Both the position numbers and the translations under genes were made by a program. Below, piece after piece: positions 52,341 to 61,662 of a stretch of DNA of 64,000 bases; within the stretch, counting starts at the first letter, position 1; every line of letters begins with the position of its first letter. The stretch lies in assembly GCF_025717535.1 (NCBI RefSeq), contig NZ_JAJIRO010000004.1:310001-374000 (forward strand), in the 5' to 3' direction. Under the pieces are notes generated by a model, which made no database searches, was not told where the DNA came from, and worked only from the letters and a program-made list of their open reading frames with translations. The stretch is from Paucibacter sp. Y2R2-4 (GTDB taxonomy: Bacteria > Pseudomonadota > Gammaproteobacteria > Burkholderiales > Burkholderiaceae_C).

Positions 52341-52958
52341 ATGATTGCAGTACCCAAGTCCGCCCTGATCTGCACCAGCTGGCTGTTGGCCGCCGCGTCC
52401 GCTCACGCTAGCCAGCAAACCGTGGCGATTGCGCCCAACGGCACATTGCAGGCCTCCAGCCTGAGCGACACCATCACCAACACCTTGACCCTCATGCCAG
52501 GTGTGACCGGTTTCAACTTCTCGGGCGCCACCGGCTCCTACTCCTCGGTCAAGAGCGACAACAACTTCTTCTACGCCGCCTATCTGATCCAAACCTCGGC
52601 CGCCGTGGCCCAAAGCATCACCACCACGCTGAACAATGTCAGCGGCGTAACCGGCTTGTCTGAACGCATCTACGCCTACAACGGCGCTTTTCTGGGCGAC
52701 GCCAAGGCCGGCCCCGGCATCATTCAGGCTTGGAGCACCGACATCGACGTATACAACTCGAGCATTTCCATCGTCGCCCCCGTCAGCCTGTCGGCCGGCA
52801 GCTATGTGGTGGAGATTCGCGGCAAGAGCATCGGCAACTTCGGCGGCTCCATCAGCATGACCAGCGCCGTTCCAGAGCCCAGCCAAACCGCCATGTTCTT
52901 GGCCGGCATTGGCGCGATCGGCTTGCTCTTGCTGAGCCGCTCGCGCAAACGAGACTGA
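52341..52958 (+). CDS. PEP-CTERM surface protein, FxDxF-like
   Basis: 205 residues; start 52341 (MIAVPKSALICTSWLLAAAS) eight bases after AGGAG. Signal peptide to about SAHAS. The body is beta-rich, with SYVVEIRGKSIGNFGGSISM just before the sorting signal, the pattern of the FxDxF family of PEP-CTERM proteins. The sorting signal is VPEPSQTAMFLAGIGAIG-LSRSRKR. It is divergent from gspG and lacks the leader shared by the other two PEP-CTERM genes. Confidence 0.9.
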   Translation: MIAVPKSALICTSWLLAAASAHASQQTVAIAPNGTLQASSLSDTITNTLTLMPGVTGFNFSGATGSYSSVKSDNNFFYAAYLIQTSAAVAQSITTTLNNVSGVTGLSERIYAYNGAFLGDAKAGPGIIQAWSTDIDVYNSSISIVAPVSLSAGSYVVEIRGKSIGNFGGSISMTSAVPEPSQTAMFLAGIGAIGLLLLSRSRKRD

Positions 52959-52992
52959 ATAAGAACCGCGACTGAAGAGCAAGCGCGCCGGC

Positions 52993-54078
52993 TCAGTCCA
53001 GCAAATGCCGCTGCATGAAGGCGGTGATTTTGCGGTCCACTTCGTCCAGCTGGGCCCGGTCAAAGCCCGGCGGGTCGTTCAACATCTCGCCCAGCAGCCC
53101 GCTCAGGCCGGGCGGCAGCGGCGAGAGCATCGCTCCATGGCCGCCGTCGCTCAGGTCGGCCAGCCACTCGCAGCGGTCCGCGCAGGCGCGCAGCACCGCG
53201 TCGCTATGCCATTGAGGGCTCAGCCAGCGATCCCGCCGGGCCGTCACCAGCGCCAGCGGGATGCGCGGCTTGGCCAAACTGCTCATCTCGAAGTCCGCCG
53301 CGGCCGGCACGCTGGCCACGGCGGCGGCGATGCGCGGGTCGGCGTAACTCAAAGGGCGCGCGTCATCGAACTTGAAGGCGAGGATCTGCCGCGCCAACCA
53401 GAGTTTGAGCCCGTCCAGAACACCCAGGTCGCCCCCGACGCCCCGAGTCAAGGAGGTCGTCAAGCCAACGCAGGCCTGAAAGTCTTCCGCTAAATGGACC
53501 TGGCAATGGCGAAGAAAGCCTGCCGCTGACCAGTGCCCGCCGGCCAGACTCAAAACCGTGTGGCCGCCCGCCGAGCCCCCATAGGCGCCCACCTTGTCCA
53601 GGCGCAGCCCCGGCCCGAAACGGCTGTCGGCAGCGACGGCATCAATGGCCCGCGACATTTCGGCCGGCCGCAGCGCCCAGCTGTCCGGCCCTGGGCGACT
53701 CGGGTCTTTGTAGTTGTCGGCCCAATGCTCCGGCATGGCCACCACAAAGCCGGCCTCCACCAAGCGACGAGCCAGGTCCGCATGCACCCAGGGCGAGCCG
53801 CCCGAGCCATGCGAGATCAGCACCAAGCGGCCATTGCCGACCTTGGGTGCGGCATCACGCGCCAGCCGCAACTCCATTCGACCGAAGCGCTGCGGCTGGT
53901 CCGGCGCCTCGGTCGGGTAGTAGACCGATACCGGCCCCGCCGCCGCTCCAGCGCCTGGCATCGCAATTTCACTGAAGCCCAATCCGGCCCAGGCCGGGGC
54001 CGTCATGCAAGCCAGGCCGGCTACGCCAATCAGGCGCCGCAACCCGGCTGCGGCAACACTCTGCGTCTTTATCTTCAT
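52993..54078 (-). CDS. Secreted alpha/beta hydrolase, dienelactone hydrolase/PAF-AH-like
   Basis: 361 residues; ATG at 54078 sits nine bases after GGAG, favouring it over 54087. Signal peptide ends near APAWAG. Hydrolase elements: LVLISHGSGGSPW (oxyanion region), the nucleophile elbow GAYGGSAGGHT (GxSxG), an Asp region around RRDRWLSPQWHSDAV and a late His in DGGHGAM. The family includes PAF-acetylhydrolase-like esterases and dienelactone hydrolases; the substrate is unknown. Next upstream gene on the same strand is a membrane AraC regulator. Confidence 0.87.
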   Translation of the reverse strand: MKIKTQSVAAAGLRRLIGVAGLACMTAPAWAGLGFSEIAMPGAGAAAGPVSVYYPTEAPDQPQRFGRMELRLARDAAPKVGNGRLVLISHGSGGSPWVHADLARRLVEAGFVVAMPEHWADNYKDPSRPGPDSWALRPAEMSRAIDAVAADSRFGPGLRLDKVGAYGGSAGGHTVLSLAGGHWSAAGFLRHCQVHLAEDFQACVGLTTSLTRGVGGDLGVLDGLKLWLARQILAFKFDDARPLSYADPRIAAAVASVPAAADFEMSSLAKPRIPLALVTARRDRWLSPQWHSDAVLRACADRCEWLADLSDGGHGAMLSPLPPGLSGLLGEMLNDPPGFDRAQLDEVDRKITAFMQRHLLD

Positions 54079-54225
54079 TCCGTGCATCTCCCGCGTTTGC
54101 GTTCAAGGCCCCACAAGCAGGGCGAGGTCGCCACCATGCCGGGAGGCCGCAGCAAGGTCTGGCCGAAACCTGCAAATGAAGAAAACGGACAGGCCGATTT
54201 CAGCAATCGGCCAGATCAAGCCGTA

Positions 54226-55386
54226 TCAAGTCGCTGCAGCGGCTTGGTTTCGCTCGCGGAACTCACTGGGCGTCATGCCGGTTTCGGCCTTGAAGGCGCG
54301 ATTGAAGGGGCCGATCGATTGAAAGCCGGCCTCCAAGGCGAGGGTCAGAATCGGCGTGGAACGCTGCGTCGGATTGGCCAAGGCGCGCCGGACTTCGGCC
54401 AGTCGATAGCCATTGATATAGCTGTTGAAGTTGCGCTGCCCCAAGCGCTGGTGGATCAGGCGGCGCAGCCGGTACTCGGGCACCTGCAGGCGCTGGGCCA
54501 AAGCGGCCAGGCTGGGGTCTTCGCTGCGATAGAAGCGTTCTTGCTCCATGGCTTGGCGCAAGGCATCCAGCAGCGTTTGCTCGGCCGCATCAGGCGCTTC
54601 GGACGCCTCGGACGCAGTAGCGGCTGGTGCAGGCAGGGCGGCAGCCCCCTCGCCTGGCGGCGCTGGCGCGCAGTCGGCGCCGGTTCCGAGCAACTCGCTG
54701 CCGACCACACGCAGCAAGCTCCAGCTCAAACTGCCCACCAAGACCAATAGAGCGGCCACATCCAGCAAGGCCAGCGGCTCGGACAAGCGGCCGTGAAGCC
54801 GCTGCCCCGGCTGCTGCGCTTGCAGCCGCAAGGCCACCATCATGGCCATATAGACCGCGCCGCCCAACACGATCTTGGCGCGCAAGCGCCGCCGCGCATC
54901 GACCAGATCGACCCGCCAATGGCGCATTGCGGTCAGCCCCACCAGCAGGCCAAAGCCCAGCGGCAAGAGCCTTTGCAACAGCAAGGTGGCCGTTGCCACC
55001 GGCCACACGCCGGCTTGAGGCGCCAGCCAGGCGCAATTGAGCCCGCTCAGACCGGCCGCGCCAAACCAAAGCAACAAATGCAGCGGCCGCAGCCGAAACT
55101 CGTCCTCAAACAGGGCTCGCGCAAACAACCAAAACAAAACCGAATTGGCCACCGATACGGCCACCCAGGGCGCCTGCCAAGCGACGGGAACCTCAGCCTC
55201 AAACAGCGGCGTCGAACTGATCACCTGCACGCTCAGACCCACGGCCAGACACGCCCCCAAGCGCGGCAACAGCGCCAACACGCCAGACGGCTTGCGACCA
55301 TCGCGCAACAAAGCCAGCCCCAGCAGCCAGAGCAAGGCCAGCATGCCGCCGCGCAGGGCTGCATCCAACAGGGGCAGAACAGTCAT
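54226..55386 (-). CDS. AraC-family regulator with N-terminal seven-helix membrane domain
   Basis: 386 residues from ATG 55386 (a GTG at 55395 is also open). About seven hydrophobic helices occupy residues ~1-235 (LLDAALRGGMLALLWLLGLA to LLVLVGSLSWSLLRV). An Ala/Pro/Glu linker follows, then an AraC HTH pair with LAALAQRLQVPEYRLRRLIH and ILTLALEAGFQSIGPFNRAF. It is a one-component membrane-bound regulator sensing at the membrane. The hydrolase gene lies 147 bases downstream on the same strand and is a plausible target. Confidence 0.9.
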   Translation of the reverse strand: MTVLPLLDAALRGGMLALLWLLGLALLRDGRKPSGVLALLPRLGACLAVGLSVQVISSTPLFEAEVPVAWQAPWVAVSVANSVLFWLFARALFEDEFRLRPLHLLLWFGAAGLSGLNCAWLAPQAGVWPVATATLLLQRLLPLGFGLLVGLTAMRHWRVDLVDARRRLRAKIVLGGAVYMAMMVALRLQAQQPGQRLHGRLSEPLALLDVAALLVLVGSLSWSLLRVVGSELLGTGADCAPAPPGEGAAALPAPAATASEASEAPDAAEQTLLDALRQAMEQERFYRSEDPSLAALAQRLQVPEYRLRRLIHQRLGQRNFNSYINGYRLAEVRRALANPTQRSTPILTLALEAGFQSIGPFNRAFKAETGMTPSEFRERNQAAAAT

Positions 55387-55623
55387 TGACGGCACGCGTG
55401 CGCCTCCAGCGGCAAATGAAAAAACGAGCAGAAACCAGCAAGGCTGCGCAGCGTAGCAGCTGTGCAGCTCATCTTGCCCTGACCGTTGATCTCTCAGGCT
55501 GGTGCTTCACGCCCTCAGCTGCCCATTCGTCGCAAGGCGCTGGGCGCAAGGGCGGCTGGTCTTCACAGTTCACCCATCGCCAAGTCAATCAGCACCCACA
55601 CAGCAAGGCAAAAGGAGCCGACC

Positions 55624-55947
55624 ATGTACACCTCTGAGACCAACGCCACTTCCAACGCTTGCACTCAAGACGAGTTGCTGGCGCAAGCCAAGAAGCGTGT
55701 AGACGCCAAGCTAGGCTTTCTGACCCATTTGATGGTGTTTTGCTGCGTCAATGCCGGCTTTTACTTGATCGGCATCGTGAGCGGGCGGGACTGGCATTTC
55801 GGCCACGCCCCGTTCCCAATCTGGGGCTGGGGCCTGGGCCTATTCATCCACGGTCTGGCCACCTGGGCCTCTTTGCAAGGCATGGACCTGCGCAGCCGCA
55901 TGATGGCGCAAGAGATCGATCAGTTGCGCCGTCGCCCGCAGGCCTGA
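55624..55947 (+). CDS. 2TM-domain protein
   Basis: 107 residues; ATG 55624 after AAAAGGAGCCGACC. Residues ~25-85 carry two hydrophobic helices (FLTHLMVFCCVNAGFYLIG and WGWGLGLFIHGLATW) with the ARKRVxxKxGFxxHLxVF-type start of 2TM domains (QAKKRVDAKLGFLTHLMVF). The domain often precedes or accompanies LytTR regulators. No partner is adjacent here. A hairpin GCAGGCC-TGAG-GGCCTGC covers the stop codon (55938-55955). Confidence 0.8.
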   Translation: MYTSETNATSNACTQDELLAQAKKRVDAKLGFLTHLMVFCCVNAGFYLIGIVSGRDWHFGHAPFPIWGWGLGLFIHGLATWASLQGMDLRSRMMAQEIDQLRRRPQA

Positions 55948-55988
55948 GGGCCTGCAGGTCTCAGGGGACACGGGCCCAAGAACAGGCT

Positions 55989-57689
55989 TCAGTCGGTGAA
56001 CACCACCGGCTTGCGCTGCGCCACCCAGCCCTCCAGCTGCGGACCATAGACCTCATCGACGCGGTTGCGCTTGACCTTGAAGGTCGGGGTGATGAAGCCG
56101 TTGTCCACCGTCCAAGGCGTTTTGATGACGGCCAGGCAGTCGAGCTGCTCATGCGGGTCAAGGCGGGCATTGATCTCCGCCAAATGTGCACTCAGCTGCT
56201 CACTCAGTTCGGCACGCTGCTCAGCCGTTTTCAGATGATCCGCAGCTTGGGGGGACAGCATCACCACCCCCACCGGCTGGCCCATATTGGCACCCGTCAC
56301 CACGCAGGCTTCCACCGCCGGGTGCTGCCCCAGACGATCTTCAATCGGCGCGGGCGCCACATACTTGCCCTTGCTGGTCTTGAACAAGTCTTTGACGCGG
56401 CCGGTGATGTGCAAGAGCCCGTTGCCATCGATGCGCCCCTTGTCGCCGGTGCGCAGCCAGCCATCCTCGGTGATGACCTCACGGGTCAGCTCGGGCTGCT
56501 TGTAATAACCCATCATCAAGGCCGGGCTGCGCATCAGCAGCTCGCCATTGGCGGGGTCAAGTCTTGCCTCGACGCCCTCATAGGCCGGACCGACGCTGCC
56601 GATCTGATCTTGGCCCGGCACGGTGATGTGCGACACAGCCAAGTTCTCGGTCATGCCGTAACCTTCATTGATGTCCAGCCCCAGCTTGCGATACCAGTGC
56701 AACAAGGCCACCGGCATGGGCGCCGCGCCGCCAGCGGCCACCCGGCATTGATCCAGGCCCAGCGCTTTTTGGATCTTGCGACGCACCAAGCCACCGATCA
56801 GCGGCACTGACAGCAAGAAGTCGAGCTTCTTCTGCGGCATCTTGGCCTGCACGCCCTGCTGGAACTTGACCCACAGACGCGGCACCGAGAAAAAGATGGT
56901 CGGGCGGGCGCGCTGAAGATCGGCCGCGAAGGTATCCAGGCTGTCGGCGAAATAGACCGAGAAGCCGGTGCGCAGCCAGCCATGCTCCACCAGCACCCGC
57001 TCCACCACATGGGCCAGCGGCAGGTAGGACAGCATGCGGTCCTCCTGGCTCATGGAGATGCGCTTGAGCGCGGCACTGAAGGCCCAAGCGAAAGCGCCAA
57101 AGGAGTGCATCACCCCCTTGGGCGCGCCGGTGGTGCCCGAGGTGTAGATCAAGGTCGCCAGCTCATCGGCCTGGCGCAGTGGCTCGCCCACCAAGGGTTC
57201 GATGCCGGCGCAGACTTCATCCCAGCCGGGATAGGCTTTTTTGGCATCGTCGGGCGACACCGGGTAGCTGATGCAAGGCAGCCCGGCAGGCACGCCCGGC
57301 TTCATGCCAGCCCAACCGTCGAGCTTGCCGATGAAGCAGGCACGGGCCTCGCTGTGCTCCAAGATCTGCCGAATCGTGTCCGGGGCAAGCGTGGGATACA
57401 GCGGCACCGAGACATAACCCGCCATCCAGATGGCCAGATCGCTCATCAACCACCAGGCGCAGTTCTTCGACAGGATCGCCACCTTGGCGCCGGGCTCCCA
57501 GCCCTGCCTTTGACCCTGGGCCTGCAGATGCGCGGCCATGCGCCGCACCTGATCGCCCACCTGCGCCCAGGTGAAGGTTTGCAACACGCCCTGGCCGACC
57601 GGCTGGGTCAAGGCCACGCGAGAGGCCAACGTGCGCTCCCAGTGATAAAAGCGCTGTAGAGCCAGACTGTCGGCGGGAATGGTAGGCAT
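55989..57689 (-). CDS. AMP-dependent synthetase/ligase, long-chain acyl-CoA synthetase-like
   Basis: 566 residues, RBS AGGAGA nine bases before ATG 57689. ANL motifs: TLIYTSGTTGAPKGVMHSF, the adenylate motif NEGYGMTENLAVSHI, DGWLRTGDKGRIDGNGLLHI and the hinge VKDLFKTSKGKYVAPAPIED. This hinge form is typical of eukaryotic-type and bacterial long-chain acyl-CoA synthetases (FadD15-like) rather than the FadD encoded at 8866-10539. The C-terminal domain ends with a basic stretch (LTPTFKVKRNRVDEVYGP is typical). It stands alone. Confidence 0.93.
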   Translation of the reverse strand: MPTIPADSLALQRFYHWERTLASRVALTQPVGQGVLQTFTWAQVGDQVRRMAAHLQAQGQRQGWEPGAKVAILSKNCAWWLMSDLAIWMAGYVSVPLYPTLAPDTIRQILEHSEARACFIGKLDGWAGMKPGVPAGLPCISYPVSPDDAKKAYPGWDEVCAGIEPLVGEPLRQADELATLIYTSGTTGAPKGVMHSFGAFAWAFSAALKRISMSQEDRMLSYLPLAHVVERVLVEHGWLRTGFSVYFADSLDTFAADLQRARPTIFFSVPRLWVKFQQGVQAKMPQKKLDFLLSVPLIGGLVRRKIQKALGLDQCRVAAGGAAPMPVALLHWYRKLGLDINEGYGMTENLAVSHITVPGQDQIGSVGPAYEGVEARLDPANGELLMRSPALMMGYYKQPELTREVITEDGWLRTGDKGRIDGNGLLHITGRVKDLFKTSKGKYVAPAPIEDRLGQHPAVEACVVTGANMGQPVGVVMLSPQAADHLKTAEQRAELSEQLSAHLAEINARLDPHEQLDCLAVIKTPWTVDNGFITPTFKVKRNRVDEVYGPQLEGWVAQRKPVVFTD

Positions 57690-57856
57690 GGCGGATGTCT
57701 CCTGTTTTATCTTTTGAATGCGCGGTCGAGGCTAGCCAAGACCGCCAGAACAGCCTAGCGGGTTTCTGCGGTGAGGATGCTGATCAGAGTCATTCCTCTA
57801 GCAATAATGCCCGCGCTCTTCAAGCCACGCTCTGCTTTAATCATTCATTCATTTTT
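57690..57856. other. 167-base spacer before trpS 3' end, nothing recognised
   Basis: Between the acyl-CoA synthetase start and the trpS stop. No gene or clear terminator was seen. Confidence 0.4.
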
Positions 57857-59176
57857 TCAGGCGGCCTCGGCCGCTTGCAAAGCCGCCAGAGCGGCGGCCA
57901 CATCGCTCGCCGCAACGCCCTCAGCCAGAGTCACCGGGGCTTCGGCCAAGCCTGCGGCGCCCTCGCGTTTCAAGCGCGCCACCCATTGACCGGCATCGCG
58001 CCCGCCCGCAAAACCCTGGCTTTGCAAGAGCAAATGGCCATCGGCGGCATTGAGCTTGAAGTAGAACTGTCCATCGGCCTCGCGGTATTGCTTGAAGACC
58101 GGCAGCGCCGCCTTGGCCGCTTTAGTTGGAGCATTCACCTCAAGGCGGGCAGCAAAACTGCGCAGGCCCACGGCTTGACGCAGTTCCGCCAGCAAGGGGG
58201 CCGCGACGGCGCGTGCCTTGGCCGCGCCTTCCAAAAGCGTCGCCTCGATGCGCTCGGGGTGGGCCATCAAAGCCTCATAGCGGCTGCGCAGCGGCGCGAT
58301 TTCGGCCTCGATCAGATCGAAGAGCTGCTGTTTGGCTTCGCCCCAGGCCAGGCCGGCGCGCAAATCAGCGCGGAATTGCTGGCGCTGCGCCGCCGTGGCG
58401 AAGGCGTCGTAAATCGTGACCAGGGCTTGGCCTTCAGGCTCCTTGGGCTCGCCGGGCAGCTTGGAGTCGGTGACGATGCGGGCAATCGCTTCCTTCAAGC
58501 CCTTGGCGCCACCTTCAAACAAGGGAATGCTGTTGTCATAGCTCTTGCTCATCTTGCGGCCGTCCAGGCCCGGCAGCAGGGCCACGTCTTCTTCGACATT
58601 GGCTTCGGGCAAGACAAAGAACTCTTTGCCTTGGCCAAACAAATGGTTGAAGCGCTGCGCCACATCGCGCGCCATCTCGATGTGTTGCACCTGGTCCTTG
58701 CCGACGGGGACGCGGTGGGCGTTGAACATCAAGATATCGGCCGCCATCAAGATGGGGTAGCTGTACAAGCCCATGGTGATGCCGGCGTCCAGATCCTCGC
58801 CCGCTGCCGCGTTGGCATCGGTCGCGCCCTTGTAGGCATGGGCGCGGTTCATCTGGCCTTTGGAAGTGACGCAGGTCAAAAGCCAGGTCAGTTCGGGAAT
58901 CTCGGGGATGTCGCTCTGGCGGTAAAAAGTGACACGCGAAGTGTCCAGGCCGGCGGCCAGCCAGGTCGCCGCAATCTCCAGGCGCGAGCGGTTGATGCGC
59001 TCCGGGTCATCACATTTGATCAGGGCGTGATAGTCGGCCATGAAGAAAAAACTCTCCACACCGGCTTCACGGCTGGCTGCAATCGCTGGGCGGATGGCGC
59101 CGACGTAATTGCCCAGATGAAGGGTGCCGGTGGTGGTGATGCCGGTCAAGACGCGTTGATTCGGGCGTTGGGTCAT
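57857..59176 (-). CDS. trpS: Tryptophan--tRNA ligase with C-terminal DUF1508-like extension
   Basis: 439 residues; start 59176 ([20 protein letters not shown]). Class I signatures: the HIGH-like TLHLGNYVG (~18-26) and GRKMSKS (~206-212). The catalytic part ends near residue 340, the length of E. coli TrpS. Residues ~341-439 are an extension with a linker and [29 protein letters not shown], matching the YegP/DUF1508 pattern of small beta-alpha domains. It charges tRNA-Trp. The extension's role is unknown. Divergent from the GGDEF-EAL gene. Confidence 0.95.
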   Translation of the reverse strand: MTQRPNQRVLTGITTTGTLHLGNYVGAIRPAIAASREAGVESFFFMADYHALIKCDDPERINRSRLEIAATWLAAGLDTSRVTFYRQSDIPEIPELTWLLTCVTSKGQMNRAHAYKGATDANAAAGEDLDAGITMGLYSYPILMAADILMFNAHRVPVGKDQVQHIEMARDVAQRFNHLFGQGKEFFVLPEANVEEDVALLPGLDGRKMSKSYDNSIPLFEGGAKGLKEAIARIVTDSKLPGEPKEPEGQALVTIYDAFATAAQRQQFRADLRAGLAWGEAKQQLFDLIEAEIAPLRSRYEALMAHPERIEATLLEGAAKARAVAAPLLAELRQAVGLRSFAARLEVNAPTKAAKAALPVFKQYREADGQFYFKLNAADGHLLLQSQGFAGGRDAGQWVARLKREGAAGLAEAPVTLAEGVAASDVAAALAALQAAEAA

Positions 59177-59325
59177 GATGAAAAGTGAGCTGGCTGAGGC
59201 ACAGGACGCTGGCGCCGGGCTTTTCCGGTCCGCCAAGGTCGTAAAAGCCTATTGTCACAGCAAGGCGGCGCTACTATCTGGCTATCACCATCGCCGCAAC
59301 TTCTCTTGGGCGCGGCAGGCAGGCC

Positions 59326-61662
59326 ATGACTTCATTGATGTTGATCAGTGCGGGGCTGAACGCCATGCTGGGCGCAGCATTGCTTTTGCTTTGGCAGCAA
59401 GACCGGCGCTATCTTTATGTGCGCGACTGGGGCTGGAGCTGGATCCTGCTGTCGCTGGGCCTGACCTTGGGCCTGGCCCTGGTGCCCGAGCTGAAGTCCG
59501 GTTGGCGCTACGACCTGCAGGCCTTGCTGGCCTCGACCTGCCTGATGGGTTCGCTGTCCTTGCAGGTCAGCGGCGCACGCAATTACCGCGGCTTGGGCTG
59601 GCGGCGCCCGCTCTGGATCACGGTGTTCATCGGCATGATGGTCTGCATCGTCTGGATGGCGAGTCTGGATCACCGCTACGCCGTGCGCATCGCCGCCGTC
59701 TTTCTGGTGTTGGGCTGCTGGAGCTGCGCCTGGTGGATGGGTCGCGCCGGCCATAGCGGCGAGCGCTTCGTGGCGGCCTGTTTTTTCGCCGCCGGTCTGG
59801 TGCATGGCAGCAGCCCGATGCTGGACCCGGCCGGGCGCTCGCCGATCACCCACACCCTGGGCTTATTCGTGCAGACCACGCTCTCGCTCGGTTTGATTCT
59901 GCTGTCCGCCGCTCGCGCCCATGCGGAGACACGGCGGCAGAACGAGCGCTTCACCAAGCTGGCCGAACACTCGCTGCAAGGCCTGGGAGTGCTGCAAAAC
60001 CATCGGGTGGTTTACACCAACCCAGCCGCCCGCGCCATCTTCGGCTTCGACCCTGGCACCAGCCAGCCCGATGATCTGGTGGAGGCCTTGGTGCCCCCCG
60101 AGTTGCGCAATGCGGCTCGGGAGCGCCACCAAAGAGTGATCGCCGACCCCAATGCCCGCATCGAGTGGGAGGCCACCCGGTTGACGAAAAGCGGCGAGCC
60201 CATCTACATCCGCGGCCTGTCCAGCCACTTGGAATGGGACGGCGCGCCGGCGGAGCTGATGGTGATGATTGACGACAGTTCGCGCCAGCGTGCCGTGGAT
60301 GCACTGCGCCGCCAGGCCCTGCATGATGAACTGACCGACCTGCCAAACCGTAACTTCGCCGTTGAGCGGCTGCGCGAGCTGACCTATTTGGGCGCACCGA
60401 CCTTCGCCTTGATCTCCGCCGACCTCGATCGCTTCCAATTGGTCAATGAGAGCCTGGGGCACGCGGTCGGCGATGCGCTCTTGCATGCGGTAGCGCGCCG
60501 GCTCTGCCATCGCCTCCCCCCGCAAGCCACCTTGAGCCGCCTGGGCGAAGACCAGTTCCTGGTGCTGCTGGAAGGCGAGCCAACACCCGAGACGGTGCAG
60601 CAAGTGGCCGAGCAAATGCTGGCCATGTTGAACACCCCGTTTGCGCTGGAGGGCGCCGAGCTGTTTGTGAATATGTCGGCCGGGGCGGCCTTATTCCCGC
60701 AAGACGGACGCGATGGCGCCAGCCTCTTGCGCGCCGCCGACTCCGCCATGCACAAGGCCAAAGGCAAGGCCGGTGCGTCCTTTATGTTCTTTGACCCCAG
60801 CATGAATGGCGCCGCGCGTGCCCGATTGGAGGCCGAGCAGTCCCTGGGGCGGGCCATCGTCGAGCGCGAGTTCTTGCTCGAGTACCAACCCAAGTTCAGC
60901 GCCGGCAGCCGCCAGCTCTGCGGCTTTGAAGCCTTGGTGCGCTGGGAGCGGCCCGGCGGCCGCATCAGCCCGGTGGAATTCGTGCCCGCCGCCGAACGCA
61001 CCGGTCAGATCAAGGCATTAGGCGAGCTGATTCTCGACATCGCTTGCCAGCAGCTGCGCGAATGGCTGGACCGCTGGGGTCAGGTCTTGCCAGTGGCCGT
61101 CAATGTCTCACCGCTGCAATTCGACGACGCTGGCTTCGCCGCCCGGCTGCTGAGCAAGCTGCGCGACTACGAGCTGCCCGAACAGGGGCTGGAGGTCGAG
61201 ATCACCGAAACCGCTGCCATCGGCCATCTGGACCGCGTCCTGCCGCAACTGCAGGTATTGCGCCAAGCCGGCGTGTTCTGCACCTTGGACGACTTTGGCA
61301 CCGGCCAGTCCTCGCTGACGATGTTGCGGCAGCTGCCGATCAACACCATGAAGTTGGACCGCAGCATGATCGACCCGCTGCCCGAAGCACAGGCCAGCGC
61401 CGTGGTCAAAGCGACCTGCGCGCTGGGCCATTCTTTGCAACTGGAGATCGTGGCCGAAGGGGTGGAAACCGAACTGCAAGCGCGCGCCGCCGAGGACTTG
61501 GGCTGCACCCAGCTGCAGGGTTATCACCTCGGCCGACCGATGGCCGCGGCTGCGGCGGGCGCGCTGCTGGGGCAAGCACTGAGTCAATCGAAGCATCGGC
61601 GCACAAGCCTCACGCCTCAGCTGCGGCTTGACTCAATGCCCAGCCAGCCGCCCTCGGTGTAG
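59326..61662 (+). CDS. Membrane PAS-GGDEF-EAL protein, likely c-di-GMP phosphodiesterase
   Basis: 778 residues. Seven-helix N-terminal region (~1-200), PAS domain (~205-320, FTKLAEHSLQGLGVLQNHRV), GGDEF domain (~330-495) and EAL domain (~505-765). The GGDEF site reads GEDQF (407-411), so cyclase activity is unlikely. The EAL domain keeps the metal and catalytic residues: EAL at 535-537 (FEALVRWERPG), NVSPLQF, EITE, DDFGTGQSSL, KLDRSMID and AEGVET. It should hydrolyse c-di-GMP, with the degenerate GGDEF perhaps a GTP sensor. Its end overlaps the convergent aldo/keto reductase by 46 bases. Confidence 0.93.
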   Translation: MTSLMLISAGLNAMLGAALLLLWQQDRRYLYVRDWGWSWILLSLGLTLGLALVPELKSGWRYDLQALLASTCLMGSLSLQVSGARNYRGLGWRRPLWITVFIGMMVCIVWMASLDHRYAVRIAAVFLVLGCWSCAWWMGRAGHSGERFVAACFFAAGLVHGSSPMLDPAGRSPITHTLGLFVQTTLSLGLILLSAARAHAETRRQNERFTKLAEHSLQGLGVLQNHRVVYTNPAARAIFGFDPGTSQPDDLVEALVPPELRNAARERHQRVIADPNARIEWEATRLTKSGEPIYIRGLSSHLEWDGAPAELMVMIDDSSRQRAVDALRRQALHDELTDLPNRNFAVERLRELTYLGAPTFALISADLDRFQLVNESLGHAVGDALLHAVARRLCHRLPPQATLSRLGEDQFLVLLEGEPTPETVQQVAEQMLAMLNTPFALEGAELFVNMSAGAALFPQDGRDGASLLRAADSAMHKAKGKAGASFMFFDPSMNGAARARLEAEQSLGRAIVEREFLLEYQPKFSAGSRQLCGFEALVRWERPGGRISPVEFVPAAERTGQIKALGELILDIACQQLREWLDRWGQVLPVAVNVSPLQFDDAGFAARLLSKLRDYELPEQGLEVEITETAAIGHLDRVLPQLQVLRQAGVFCTLDDFGTGQSSLTMLRQLPINTMKLDRSMIDPLPEAQASAVVKATCALGHSLQLEIVAEGVETELQARAAEDLGCTQLQGYHLGRPMAAAAAGALLGQALSQSKHRRTSLTPQLRLDSMPSQPPSV

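Noticed and set aside
55938-55955. GCAGGCC-TGAG-GGCCTGC hairpin as terminator of the 2TM gene
   Set aside because: It overlaps the stop codon and has no U-run after it; listed only as an observation in that gene's entry.
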